Source: Undaria pinnatifida
Taxonomy: Eukaryota; Sar; Phaeophyceae; Laminariales; Alariaceae
Assembly: GCA_012845835.1 (NCBI GenBank)
Contig: JABAKD010000020.1
Span: 5,292,720-5,356,719 of the forward strand
Direction of reading: 5' to 3'
Length of the DNA: 64,000 bases
In this document: positions 25,101-34,650 of the stretch, piece by piece
Numbering within the stretch: the first letter of the stretch is position 1
Layout: every line of letters begins with the position of its first letter
Translations under genes and position numbers: made by a program
Notes under the pieces: generated by a model
What the model saw: only the letters and a program-made list of their open reading frames with translations
The model's database searches: none
Told to the model about the DNA's origin: nothing

Positions 25101-28100
25101 ATGCGAGGGGGCGAGAAGCCGACGCCCGGGCAGTGGTCGACGCGCTGTAATTCGGGTCGTGGCTACCCGTCACTGCGAAAACGTGCCGGGTTGAATGGGG
25201 ACGCCATCGCCGCGCAGCTGACGCCTCTGCTAGCCAACAAGCTTCGCGCGGGACGAGGGCAGAAGTGACCGAACAAGCTACGTCGGGCGCCACTGCGTTT
25301 ATGCGTTCAGTCGGCGTGAGGGTGCTCGTCGAGCACAGGCTCACCAGGCTGCGCCCGCACCTGCGGGCTGTGTAAATTGCCGGCGAGCTGGTCTTTGCTT
25401 GCCACGCTACGTGCTTTTCGTGCCGTGGCCATCCCCCGGAGGCTGAGAGCGTGCTCGACCAGAACCGGCACCCCCTCTCCACACGTCAACGCCACGGCGC
25501 CTGGCGTAGCGTGGTCCGCCGCTTCAACCTGGCCACGCCGTCGTCCATCCCCTCGCCCCGCGAAAAGGGTGGCCAGCAGAGGCATCAGTCGCGCGGGGGT
25601 GCCGTGGTAATTTCACCTTGGTATTCCCACCTGTCGAAGGTCTTGCGGTCGCCGGTGGCCACGACCCGAACAGCAGTAGGTTGATCACTGCCTGGGCGCG
25701 CCGCCTGCGCCCTCTCGCACGCACGGTAAGTAACCAATCGGAAAACCCCTCTTGGAGTGATCACCTCCGACCCGCCCCTGGTCTTCTGGTAGCTGGACGG
25801 TCCGGTCCGCGCAGCGGATACTCCAGCCTCCGTCATCCTGAATATATTTTTCCCGCTGTCCCGAAGTTACTTGATAGTCGTTAGCACATGTTGAAAATAT
25901 ATGAAAGCGAGCACCCCAGACTATTTGCATCAATGATAAAGAAAAGGAAAAAAGCAAACGATAATTAAGCAAGAAAGAACACAAGGGAAAACAATTGGAA
26001 TGAAAGAGTGGCTGGGCTGTTTTGTAACCTTTGCCATTACCTACGAATATACACGCCTATTCTAACTAGCCCCCCCCCCCGCTAAAACGCGGGTGCGGCT
26101 ATAGATGGATTAAACCAGGAGTGTTGGTCCACCCTTCCGAGCTCTTGGCTCCCTGACGTGCTGGTGAGATTGGTTTCGTGGATGTCCACCAAGGTAGCGG
26201 GTATAGACGCATGAGTTCTGCGACGAACACGTAGCCCACGCAAGATGCGAGGTGGCGCGCGCGAGAGCAAGGGTACATTCAGCGAGGTGGACGATCTGTT
26301 ACGATCAAGGACATTGTCGTTGTTTCCAGCGTACTCGGTGGTAGCAGGGGTGGGAGCGCGGTCGCGGGGGCATGAAAACATACGAAGTCGCGGTAGTTTC
26401 GGATGCATCACGTCGCTGCTGTAGTGAGTGATCAACGACGTGGAGGGGCCGAGCCCCGGCTGTGGCGATTTGAACAAATATGCTAACCCTTGGTGCATGA
26501 GTGGGATCGCCTACCGTTTCAGAAAACCCGATACAGTCCTTTTCCTCCACAACTTACATAAACGACGCCACTTCGACATATCACGCCAGGACTAGTTGCA
26601 GACTTGATTACCGGTACGACTAGCAGTTGGGACTGCGCCGGTAACGCTAACGTTCTTGGGCCAAACTGTATTCTTGGAATGAGGCCTGAACTCGAAACAC
26701 TCTTTGCATGTACCAACCCCTTCGGTTCTGGAGAAGGAAAACGCCTCCGAGACATAAAAAACCTAAATGACGAGTGAACAAACCCGCACCGCCAGAGTAG
26801 GCGATGTGTCCGAAGTATGGCGTTGGGAGATGCCCGACATACGCGCGCAGTGTTGTGATGCTTGCATGTACACTGCTCGCTGCACGCTTTTTGCTATATT
26901 GGGCGGGTGATAACACCGCGCCTCTCGTTTTTTAGATCGCTACCGTATAATCAAGTCTAAGGGGTTGGTATTGTTTACAATAGATCGACAGCAGTACAGC
27001 ATGCTGCTATTGTTCCGTCGCGTCTGGTTCAAGAATGCAGCTGCCGCTCTGAAACTGACTTGGTAGTTGTTGTGGTTTTGTCGTACCTTTTCTTGACGTG
27101 GTTGTCGCGCTTTGTCTGTGCATGTTTTTCTGCCTGTGTACCGTTTGGGGTGCAGGGTCTTTCGGTGCGCTGGTGCACGGACCGACCGGGCATTTCTTCT
27201 ACGGGGCTTTGGATGCCAAGCTTCCCGGGACGAAGCCGATGACGGTCGCTACCAAGGTTGCCATCGACCAGGTGGGTTCCAGCAACAACTTTGTTGCTGT
27301 TGTTGCTGCTGTTGTTGTTTTTCATCACTGTTGCTTTCCAGCTCAACTCGTGAGAGGTTTAACCCTCAGCGGTCTTGTGGACTTTAGCCTCGTCAACGCG
27401 TGAGAGGCTTTTCCCTCAGCGTACCCTCAGCGACCTTCTGGACCTAAGCCGGCTCAACTCAGGGGAGGTTTTTTCCCATGACGACCGTTGTGCAAGCCAT
27501 GGTCACTGCTTCTTTCCCTTCCCCCCGGTACTTGCCTTCGCGTTAATCGTGATTTGAATTGGGCATCCCCGCTGCTCGTCGATTTCGATATACTTTTGCT
27601 GACCAACGCTCTCGCGCTTTCGACGACATGGGAAACATACTGTCAAACAACATACATATGACGTAACAACTACACTTGAAAATTAGGCAGCCAGTCACCT
27701 GCCATGATGTGTGAGCTGGTCCCCCCGGTAATCCAGTGGATACCCTCGAAACCTTCTAGAGGTCAGGTCGAAGCAGCTACTTCGGCCTGACCTATATGGT
27801 TTCGAGGGTATCCACTGGACTACCGGGCCATTTGTAGCCAAATGGACTGCGGATAGCGCCTGGCGTGTGTACGCAAAATTCGACACGAGTCGACGTGGGA
27901 AGCAAGCGATGTGCCCTTCTGACGATAGAACTGAAGCCGCCTCCCGCAGTGGGAGGTGGGGGGGGGGAGTGTACTCGATATTTATGCATGGCCGTAGTCG
28001 TATGACCGTAGGGTACAGACCCTCGCATTCCTGCAATGCCGGGACGGGGGGGGGCGGAGAAGACCCCGCTTAGTGCCCCCAAATCCAAGCTACGAGTAAG

Positions 28101-31100
28101 GAGAGAGAGGGAGAAAGATAAATGGCGAAGATAATGAATGGGTTATATAGAAAAAGAAAGTATGTTGTACCGCAGAAATGCTATGCCTTTGTTATGTTTC
28201 CTAGCCGGCTATGCGCAGTGTGAGTGTCCATTGTAAGAAAATCACAAAATCTGCAAAAATTGCCCAAGAAACAGAAAATGAATCCCACTAGAATTCGCGA
28301 AAAACGTCAATGAAAAACGTCAATGTGCGGCAGCCAAAAAGTTGATGCACAAATAATATAGCTGTTGTTGGAGTTGGGCCGTTGGTGTTGTTTGTAATTG
28401 CACTGTTCCTTGTATGGGGCGGCGATTCCGTCGATCACTCGGGCACGAACAGTGTCTGTATTCCTGTGAAGTTGACGTTGACGGAAGCAGTAGCAGCTTC
28501 GGCAGTGCCCCAATCAACGAATGAACGGAAAGTAATATTATCCTATTGATAGTATATAGGGTGTACTTTCATACCCCCTACAGCCTGGCCTGTGTGTTGG
28601 TATCCCCAGGCACCCGCCAAGCACTTACGGCCGGTACGGTGAAGCAAGTATGATATTGCCGCAGCTATATTTATAGTATCCACGCCGTAGGGTTCCGTTC
28701 GTTTCTTTTGTTTGTTTTGCTTGGACCTGTTTCCATTTGTGAGTTTAATTGCGTCAGGGCGAACCGCTGTTAGAACATCCTATGATACATACGAGCGCTT
28801 TTTTTTTTACCGCCATACGCAGGTTCATAAAATGGGCTCGTATATATCCCCCCCCCATGATAAACTGGTGTATTCTTTCCAAAGCCGTCAGATGTATCCC
28901 CTCGAAGGATTTGTAGTTTCCACAAATCGAGCTGCCCCACACGTCCCCCCCCCCTCCCCCCCCCCTCCCCCCCCCCACCCCCGCTCCCTTTTCATCAAAA
29001 CCAGCCCCCCACGTCCTTTAAAACTCCGCCCTCCCCTCACCGGTTATTCGACTTACAGGATTCACTTGATAAACTGATGCATTTCCTTCCACAGCTGTCG
29101 GATTTTGTCCCCCTCAAGAACGGGCTTTATAGTTTCTGCGCACAGGCTGACTAAGATCACCCTGTTGACCCTGATAGCTACACTGTAGTTGCAAGGGGAG
29201 TCGCCGACCTATATCCTTAATGAGGACACACAAGCCGTAATACGCGCGATCGGAGTATCACACACAGCTTGCAAAGATGAGTTTCGACAAAATATTCGAT
29301 CTCACAGCTGGAGTGTATTTTATTTTTATAATATTTGTGGGGTTACACGCACAGTTCTAGATATATCTCATATTCTTTATTATACACGGTTCTAGAGACA
29401 TGGTCTGGTACTTCTAAGTGTAGACTGACGGTGGGTGGATGCCTATGTTGCCACGGAAAAGCTTAGTAAAGTACACGCAGTCTGTGTTCATCACAATTAG
29501 CTGGTATTACCACCCATCTAATACACATCCAGCGCGATCAGCAGTGAAACAATTAAACAGAATAATTGGTAGTGGCCCAAACGTTCTGTGGCCGATCCGA
29601 TATAACTCGGTAGTACAGCAGTAGTAGTGTAATTGCTTTTAGTGGCGTCTGTGTGCGTGCCATAATGAGATCATGAGAGGGTTACAAGAGTTCAGTTACT
29701 TGATATTAACAAAATGTTAGACCACGTACACCACCTCTACTCCTGCTTAGCTATTACAAGAAAAAAAAGAACCAGCTGGAATCGCAAAAGTTGCTATTAT
29801 ACCGTCTGACCGCGGCTGCTAAAGCTGTCACAGCGGCTGGCGCTGTTTTTGTTTTCCTTACTGCTAGTATTAGCAGGCTGCTGAATCATCGAAGTTCCCC
29901 AAGTGCGCCTTCGTCGCCATCACCACACAGAACCTTGCGTCACATGTACGAAGTACAATACGTACCAGGTGTATTCTCGTGTCGTTGCTTGTGCGTAGAC
30001 TGCCCTTTTTGTTGCGGTATTCCTTGTAGAAGTGCACCCACACGTTTTTGGAAACAAGGTACTTGAAATTGTTGTGGATTTTTTTTCTTGGCGGTGGTAA
30101 AAGGGGTAACATGTTAACATTGCATCGCCAAAATTATGCCGTTCCCTCCTTCGGTAAAAGTTGGACCGCGTCGCTTATGTGCTGCAGCCCCCTCCCCCCC
30201 CCCCTCTTGCGGCCTGTGCATGCGAGCGTACATGTAGTTATGACGGGAAAGCAGTGGCCGTTTCGGTTGCGTCGATTGCATACGGCAGTACATACTGATG
30301 CAGCCGTACATACTTCATCTGCACACTGATGAGCTGCGAATATATATATATACTGAAGTATATGTATATATGTTTGTTGTCTGTTGGCTTGGTAAAAAGC
30401 GGAGCGGTGAAGACATCAAGACAAGTATAATGTAGCGATGCGATATGCGCGGAGGAACCTTGTAGTTGGATGCGATATCAGGTTCTGTACGTATGTGTTG
30501 TTTATGCTTCTGCTGTTGGTGCTGCTACAGCTAATGCTACTGCTACCGTGGCTACCCCACCACCACTCCTATTAATGCTGCTACTACCGCCACCATGAGT
30601 ACTTCTACTGTTTGCACGAGTGCATGTTGGAGTACTGTTTTAGTGCATGAATCCTCCTATGGATGCCGGCACGCCTGCGTGTTTGTCGGCATGGTGTTTA
30701 TGGTGTGTGTTTTTTTTTTTTTCTTCATCCTCCGGCGGATGGGGAAAAATAAAGCTTTAGCTCACCACATTTCCACGTATTTTCATACGCGTAGTGTGTC
30801 GTAATGACGTTTATCCGTATGATTGGTATCGGCATGATCATCGTTATGATGTTTTTAGGCATGATGTTCATCGTTATGATATTTGTCGGCATGATGTTCA
30901 TCGTTATGATGTTCATCCTTATGATGATTATCGGCATGTTGATCCTTATGATGATTATCGGCATGATGTTGATCCTTATGATGATTATCGGCATGATGCT
31001 CATCGTTATGATGATTATCGGCATGATGTTCATCCTTATGATGATTATCGGCATGATGTTCATCCTTATGATGATTATCGGCATGATGCTCATCGTTATG

Positions 31101-32999
31101 ATGTTCATCGTTATGATATTTGTCGGCATGATGTTCATCGTTTTGATGTTTATCGGCGTGATGCTCATCGCTATGATGTTCATCCTTATGATGACTATCG
31201 GCATGATGCTCATCGTTATGATGTTCGTCGTTATGATGCTCGTCGTTATGATGTTTGTCGGCATGGTGTTTATCGACATGATGTCCATCGTTGCTTGGTT
31301 TGGAAGTTGAGAGGTAAGATATGTCGCATAGAAATGACGAACAAGGCGTGGGCCACAGAAGGCAAGGTAGCCTTGGCTGCTGCTGGTGTAACCCTTTTGC
31401 CCTCGCGCCCACGTTTTCCGGACCGAAGCACTTTAAAATGGTGTGGAACTTTTTTGCAGCGGTAAAAAGTGTCTGGGCTGCAATGCAAGAAGCTATACGA
31501 CATAGTTACCATGCACCCCGCGCTCATCTGGTCGCCGATTTTTGCGTGTATATTTCTTTACTTCGTGTTTGGTTTTTACCGTCCCCTCACCTCCTTCACG
31601 CCCTTCAATTTTGGAGTTTCTTGTTTTATTTGCCGAAACCTACCTTTTGGTTTTGTTTTTTCAACGTGGGTGTCCTCCACTTTTTTCGTCGGGAGGCGAC
31701 CTATGACACCTTCAGAGGCAAACTCATAACGAAAACAATGCCAGCAAACGTAGCGAGGCTATTTAACCACAGCAAAGCAAAGCCAAAAATGGGGTCAACA
31801 AGAAATTCTCGTTCAGCTCGATCTCTTTTTTTTTTTTTTTTTTTCGTCGGATTCCTCCTCCTGTACTGTACGTAGGACGTTTTTTCCTCAGGTTCCGCTC
31901 CTTTTGACCTGCATCATTCAAAGTATCTCGTTTTCCAAAATCCCGAAATTGTTAGTTATTTGCTGCCCCCTCTCCCCGAGCCAAACATTTTTTTAGTTCC
32001 CTCTCTACCGCCTCTTGCCCCCCCCCCCTTTTGCCGTCAATGAACATGTTATGTTAGACTATCTGGAACCCTATTTTCGGTGTGATGTTCTTTACCTACC
32101 TGGGGTTGGCGGAGGGTAAGTCGTTCGACGACATCCAGAAGAAGATCAAGAACGATCTGGCGACGGCAGTCATGGGATCTTGGACGGTCTGGATCCCTGC
32201 GCACACGGTAAACTTCAAGTTTGTGCCGACCTCGCAGCGGCTGCTGTACATCAACACCATCCAGGCAAGGATGGGCTTGTGCTTGTTGTTCTTTGTCGTT
32301 CCTTGTTTTTTCTCGTTCTTGTTCGTTGTTGTTTTCGTTCTTGTTCTTTGTTGCGGTTGTTCGTGGTGTTTGTGTTGTTCTTGTTCTTTGTACTCTGTTG
32401 TTCGTGTTGTTCAGTGATTTGCTGTTTTACTGTAGTTGATATGTTTCTGTTTTTGCGTTTTGTTGCTGTTGGTGGTGGTGGTTTGTTGCTATCTGTTCTG
32501 TTTTTCGTTCGTTGCTTTGCTTTGGTTCATGTTTTTGTTGTTTTGTTTGTTGGCATCGTCCTTGTGTTGTTGTCGTTGTTGTCGCGCATCGTAAAGCGGT
32601 GGCTGTGGCTGTACCCACGACGTCCGCCTCTCGTCGTTTGTTCGCGAGGCTTCCGTAGCGGAACGAATCAATATTGTAAGCACTACAGCAGTGTCTGGTA
32701 CACGTGCTGCCCACTCGCTCCTCTCTCTTGCTTGCTTCGTTGGTTTCCCTCCCGCCATTGCCTTGGGTGGTCTCTCCTTCTCTCCTTCGCTTGCTGCCGC
32801 TGGCGCCAGCGGTACCCCGAACATTCGTTCTTCGTTTCATCGCTTTCCCTCTCAAAATATAAACCTCGAACAGATCGGCTACAACATCTTCCTTTCTTTC
32901 TTGGGCAACAAGAAGACCGACGACGACGACGTGAAGTCTGCCCTCGTACCCGCCGAAAAGGGGATCGAACGCTTCGCCGAGGACGTGAAGAAGGACTAA
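15963..32999 (+). CDS. Mpv17/PMP22-family membrane protein, 4 exons over 17 kb
   Basis: CDS exons are 15963-16122, 27156-27271, 32058-32264 and 32874-32999 (TAA). They join in frame to about 202 residues, the usual length for this family. The start is ATG at 15963, giving MAGVWAAYNKALAAQPLLVK. Family hallmarks are visible: the N-terminal Y-x-x-x-L-x-x-x-P, GDILAQK, R-x-x-R-L-G-S-F-G, the signature GP-T-G-H-F-F-Y-G-A-L-D, K-V-A-I-D-Q, and a C-terminal Y-N-I-F-L-S. Relatives (Mpv17, PXMP2, yeast Sym1) are four-helix proteins of the inner mitochondrial or peroxisomal membrane, linked to channel activity or solute homeostasis; which compartment applies here cannot be seen. The C-terminus is charged (KKTDDDD...EDVKKD). 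Introns are 11,033, 4,786 and 609 bp. The third has a GC donor (CAG|GCAAGG). Confidence 0.93.
16123..17335 (+). other. Start of Mpv17 intron 1, no recognised element
   Basis: It contains short TTG runs at 16305-16345 and GTGT-rich DNA near 16838-16880. I see no exon, and no repeat shared elsewhere in the window apart from one TACCWGGTA motif at 17169. Confidence 0.5.
17336..17800 (+). repeat. GATCT-rich degenerate tandem array, block 1
   Basis: Roughly 45-52-bp units have a consensus with CACACATGTTTGCCTGGGTG followed by GGATCTGTATGATCTAGATC. About nine imperfect units are present. The palindrome GATCTAGATC recurs. Two more blocks, at 19975-20345 and 21775-21985, have the same consensus and lie in the same intron. 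The three blocks may be one array split by later insertions. Confidence 0.75.
17883..18961 (+). mobile_element. hAT-superfamily DNA transposon remnant with 8-bp target duplication
   Basis: The ends are inverted repeats of about 21 bp: TAGGCTCTGGCCCATAATGC on the left, and TAGGGTCAGGCCCATAATGC as the complement of the right end (18 of 20 matching). GTTCGTGC flanks it exactly at 17875-17882 and 18962-18969. An 8-bp duplication with TA-GG ends is the hAT pattern. The interior is about 1,040 bp, too short for a full transposase, but it carries a decayed transposase C-terminus (next entry). GGCATAT/GGCATAA subterminal motifs crowd both ends. Confidence 0.9.
17995..18275 (+). pseudogene. hAT transposase C-terminal dimerisation domain, frameshifted fragment
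   Basis: The translation LWAFWDDNKENLPAWFNVAQ then DIALIQPSSAFIEGFF resembles the hAT C-terminal dimerisation region (W, L-P, A-x-x-x-L, P-x-S-S-A-x-x-E). The frame shifts near 18170, and the continuation ALDDRQENSYSDRIGAAVLL runs in another frame to a TAG. The DDE-like catalytic part and BED finger are absent. The copy cannot encode a working transposase. Confidence 0.8.
18962..19974 (+). other. Intron segment with an unassigned 153-codon ORF (19147-19608)
   Basis: The ORF MVESNKATRYVSTKENK... has balanced composition (NGVVVADLGILVAADQAPTH, AEHKHENSDVGGSSF) and is more protein-like than its neighbours. I recognise no family; a retroelement gag-like fragment is one possibility. It lies within the Mpv17 intron directly downstream of the hAT element. 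No splice context supports it as an exon. Confidence 0.3.
19975..20345 (+). repeat. GATCT-rich degenerate tandem array, block 2
   Basis: It has the same unit as the block at 17336-17800 (GTGGGATCTGTATGATCTGC, GATCTAGATCCTTC, CACATG(T/C)TTGCC). About seven imperfect units are present. Confidence 0.7.
20346..20938. other. Intron DNA, no gene
   Basis: Nothing recognisable beyond a short CACCACCAC run near 20632. The open frame that enters the 174-bp duplication begins in this stretch. Confidence 0.45.
20940..21290 (+). repeat. Near-exact 174-bp tandem duplication (58 codons)
   Basis: Two units start at 20940 and 21114 (CCCACGTACAGAACGGCCCA). They differ at about one base. The period is a multiple of three, so a plus-strand frame (20676-21308, 210 codons) reads the same Pro-rich 58-residue block twice, ending PPPPPPPWLWLVGFGF. 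High identity means the duplication is recent. Nothing supports translation: it sits within the Mpv17 intron and lacks exon signals. Confidence 0.85.
21775..21985 (+). repeat. GATCT-rich degenerate tandem array, block 3
   Basis: It carries units like blocks 1 and 2 (GGATGGGATCTGTAGATC, CACATGTTTGCGTGGGTG, GATCTAGATGATCTAGATCA). About four to five units are present. An A/G-rich stretch at 21540-21640 precedes it. Confidence 0.65.
22410..22760 (+). mobile_element. tRNA-derived SINE family B
   Basis: The head is strongly tRNA-like: GTGGTCTAGTGGTTA (box A) and GAGTTCGATTCCC (box B) are about 40 bp apart. The body has AATTCGACGCGAGTCGACGA and a GGGGAGGAGGGAGGA tract, and the element ends in an A-rich tail at 22730-22748. 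A headless relative lies at 11034-11180 (-). The middle of the body is shared with the hairpin-headed element at 27717-28050. Confidence 0.8.
22846..24610. repeat. Complex of large inverted repeats (A-B-B'-A' modules)
   Basis: Segment A (22846-23220) recurs directly at about 23842-24200. Both contain GAACCAAC(T/A)T(T/G)CCTACCC and end with CACCTCCACAGCGATA. Segment B (23230-23400, GACGGCAGGACCCCCGGTGG) is followed by inverted copies at 23532-23710. B recurs at 24216-24350 with its inverted partner at 24363-24490, and a partial inverted A follows to about 24605. The pattern is two fold-back modules in tandem. Short open frames run through the arms, but no protein family is recognisable. Confidence 0.7.
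24945..25878. repeat. 930-bp imperfect palindrome of coding-like arms
   Basis: The left arm (from CGACTATCAAGTAGAAGGAA) and the right arm (ending with the complement of CGACTATCAAGTAACTTC) face each other around a centre near 25411. The arms match along their length with many substitutions. Several matches are better at the protein level: DYQV..., DDG-G-W-x-I-x-C, R-x-VQL-x-ED, and PLLA. This suggests two diverged head-to-head copies of an old coding sequence. I could not assign the protein. Confidence 0.65.
25879..27155. other. End of Mpv17 intron 1; unassigned minus-strand ORFs
   Basis: Minus-strand frames of 138 codons (26082-26498) and 78 codons (26519-26755) are open but match nothing I know and lack splice support. 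The intron ends at GGGGTGCAG (27155). Confidence 0.35.
27156..27271 (+). CDS. Mpv17-family exon 2
   Basis: It encodes S-F-G-A-L-V-H-G-P-T-G-H-F-F-Y-G-A-L-D, the most conserved block of the family, and ends at K-V-A-I-D-Q. Acceptor TGCAG and donor GTGGGT bound it, and it leaves phase 0. Confidence 0.93.
27310..27600 (-). repeat. SINE family A tail fragment, internally duplicated
   Basis: It is similar to 6600-6790 (CAGCTCAACTCGTGAGAGGT, CCCTCAGCGACCTTCTGGAC, CCCCCCGGTACTTGCCTTCG). The CTCAACTCGTGAGAGG/CCCTCAGCG module is repeated about three times here. No tRNA-like head is present. Confidence 0.6.
27717..28050 (+). mobile_element. SINE-like element whose head is an inverted repeat (family C)
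   Basis: The head reads GGTAATCCAGTGGATACCCT (box A-like). It is followed by its near-complete inverted copy: CCTCGAAACC...GGTCAGGTCG pairs with CGGCCTGACC...GGTTTCGAGG, giving a stem of about 45 bp over 27720-27830. The body shares AAATTCGACACGAGTCGACG with family B. A G-run and the 90-bp family D tail (GTGTACTCGATATTTATGCA) end it. The box B-like part of a normal head is missing. Confidence 0.7.
28051..29065. other. Mpv17 intron 2, no gene
   Basis: It contains a C-rich tract at 28945-28983, and nothing shared elsewhere in the window. No exon-like sequence is seen. Confidence 0.5.
29066..29222 (+). repeat. Dispersed ~155-bp repeat, copy 1
   Basis: It matches 63719-63882 along its length (AACTGATGCATTTCCTT, CAGATTTTGTCCCCCTCAA, GATCACCCTGTTGACCC, AGGGGAGTCGCCGACCTATA). 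The second copy is directly followed by a SINE family A head. A family E repeat fragment follows this copy at about 29255-29330. Confidence 0.75.
29331..30800. other. Mpv17 intron 2, no gene
   Basis: No coding signal and no repeat shared with other regions. A short C-run is at 30190-30205 and a TATATA stretch at 30338-30370. Confidence 0.5.
30804..31300. repeat. 15-bp minisatellite, ~33 units
   Basis: Units are variants of GTTCATCGTTATGAT, GTTCATCCTTATGAT and GATTATCGGCATGAT in higher-order arrangement. The 15-bp period has no stops in several frames, giving Met/Ile-rich, His/Tyr/Asp-rich and His/Lys/Asp/Glu-rich frames of 168-223 codons on both strands. It lies in Mpv17 intron 2, so these frames are by-products of the repeat. 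Confidence 0.85.
31739..31823 (+). repeat. Dispersed ~85-bp repeat, copy 1
   Basis: It matches 49838-49927 (GCCAGCAAACGTAGCGAGGC, AGCCAAAAATGGGGTC, ACAAG, CTCGTTCA(G/A)CTCGA). A T-run at 31827-31844 follows it. The function and class are unknown. Confidence 0.65.
32058..32264 (+). CDS. Mpv17-family exon 3
   Basis: It encodes TIWNPIFGVMFFTYLGLAEG, then KSFDDIQKKIKNDLATAVMG, SWTVWIPAHTVNFKFVPTSQ and RLLYINTIQ. Its membrane helices and P-x-x-F-V-P motif are typical of the C-terminal half of the family. The acceptor is TGTTAG, phase 0. The 3' side is CAG|GCAAGG, a GC donor. Confidence 0.93.
32265..32873 (+). other. GC-AG intron of the Mpv17-family gene
   Basis: This 609-bp intron starts GCAAGG and ends CGAACAG. 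It is very T- and G-rich on the plus strand (TTGTT/TTCTTG runs), so the minus strand is C/A-rich. No GT donor near the exon end would keep frame with the next exon as well. Confidence 0.85.
32874..32999 (+). CDS. Mpv17-family exon 4 and stop
   Basis: It encodes IGYNIFLSFLGNKK followed by an acidic and basic tail and TAA at 32997. The Y-N-x-F-L-S segment is the conserved last helix; the tail beyond it is likely lineage-specific. Confidence 0.92.
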   Translation: MGYNIFLSFLGNKKTDDDDVKSALVPAEKGIERFAEDVKKD

Positions 33000-34359
33000 G
33001 CATCGCCGTCGATATAACGGATGGGACAGGCGGGAGGGGGCGGGGAAGGGGACACGTGGAGGCGACTAGGGTTGGGTAGCCGTCGTGCAACCTTACTCCC
33101 CTCCTTCCCGGGGGGGGGGGAGGAGGGCTGGGGAGCAATCGTGCAACCTTACCCCCCATCCTCCTTTTTATGTTACGGAGCTTTGTTGATGTTCGGTGTG
33201 GAGGCGTTCCCGTTTTTTGCTGCTTTAGGCCGAGACTGCGCATCATTTTTATTGTGGCTAGAGAGGCGTGGGAGCCTTTTCGGCACGTTCGTACGGCACC
33301 GACTTGAGGCGGAGGCTTGTTCGTACCTGGTACGTACACTTCACTAGTTATTTTGGCTTGACAAGCTTATCGTTTGGTTCCATTCCTTGCAAGAGAGCTA
33401 GGATTTTACAGTGAACCTGTTCTCAGTAGGAGGGCTGTTTTTGATGTGTGGTGTCGACCCTTGGTTGTCGTGTGGTTTTTGTCTTATTGTACTTATATAT
33501 GAGAGTGGCCTCCGTTTTCTTGTTTTCTTTTTCGTTTTTTTCCCCCCGTTCCGTTTCTTAGCGGAACACTGCCGCCGCAGCCATTACCGCTGCCGCATCC
33601 CAAGAAGACATCACCCTACTCGTAGCTACGCGCAAACCGATCGCCTTCTCTTAATCGTTCGCTTTGCAATGTTTTTTTGTGAGGGGGGTTATCTCGTGGT
33701 CTCGATCGGTGCCCCCCCGTGGAGGGTAAGCTTGGACTTTTGCTGCCCGAAGCATTGTGTACGTAGCGTAAGGATTGGAGGTATTGCCGTTTTAGCTCCT
33801 GGTTGCTTTGTATGAAGGATGGAGGAATGTCATGAGTGAGGGCGTGTGCGCCGTGTTGGTGGCAAGTTGCACATGTCTAAAGATCCGATGTTGCTTTGTA
33901 AGCGTCTCCTGTCGTTGGGGGAGGCTAGAGCAGCATTCGTTCCCTACGGCGTCTTAATGGTATCTTGACGGTGCCCGTCGCGGAGGGGGGGAGAGAACGG
34001 GCAGGTTTAGTCTCAGCGGCGCCCAAGACTCGTACAGCGCGTGAATCTCGTCGGTACCGGGTGGTTTGCGGAGATATTGAAAACGCTTACAGCTTTAATA
34101 TATATGAAAATTGACGCCCACAAGAGGGAGACCACGGCCAGGCGAGGGGGACATGGCGGGTGGTCAGCGAAAAGAAACGAGAGGCGAGCCTGTTGTACAA
34201 CTCGAATCGGCTGCATCTTTTGCAGGCAGGGAAGCGGCAAACGCCCCCGCTCTACTGTCGCTCCCCTTTCCCCCCCATCCATCTCATGCAGCGCTGCCAA
34301 GTGTCACCCCCCTTTCGCTCCCTTCCCCCCCTATCGTTTCTTTATTATAGAAAAATATT
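33000..34359. other. 3' flank of the Mpv17-family gene, no gene
   Basis: No coding sequence is supported. A GGGGGGGGGG run lies at 33111-33121, and the segments around it (GTCGTGCAACCTTACTCCCC and ATCGTGCAACCTTACCCCCC) are a short direct repeat. I did not find a clear polyadenylation signal. Confidence 0.5.
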
Positions 34360-34650
34360 TGAAGGACGTCAGCCGTGAGTTCGACGCATTCCGGGTCAAT
34401 ACTCATCTTTGCAAGCTGCGTTGTTGGTACTTGCAATACACTATGAGTGAGTTTTTCATTGGGGGGAGTTTTGTTTTACGAGAAGAAAATATATATGTTT
34501 TGTTTTTCTCCACTATAATGGTTAGTGCTGGTATTTTTACTTTAGGTGGGGAATTTTGAGCTAGATCTAACATCATATCTATTAATTCATTACTGTAGTT
34601 TCCACTATACTGCTTTGTCATATGTATGGTATGTGGTTTATTTTGTTTCC
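34360..34650 (-). repeat. Repeat family E, inverted copy
   Basis: The reverse complement matches the copies at 8010-8220 and 8400-8665, including CAACGCAGCTTGCAAAGATG, GACCCGGAATGCGTCGAACT and the AT-rich flank with CACTATAATGG. Confidence 0.65.

Noticed and set aside
30725..31465. His-rich and Met/Ile-rich proteins of about 170-220 residues
   Set aside because: They are frames through a 15-bp minisatellite in a supported intron, open on both strands.
32180..33079. 299-codon plus-strand frame with hydrophobic Leu/Val/Phe stretches
   Set aside because: It runs in the wrong frame through Mpv17 exons 3 and 4 and their T-rich intron. The hydrophobicity comes from TTG/TTC runs.
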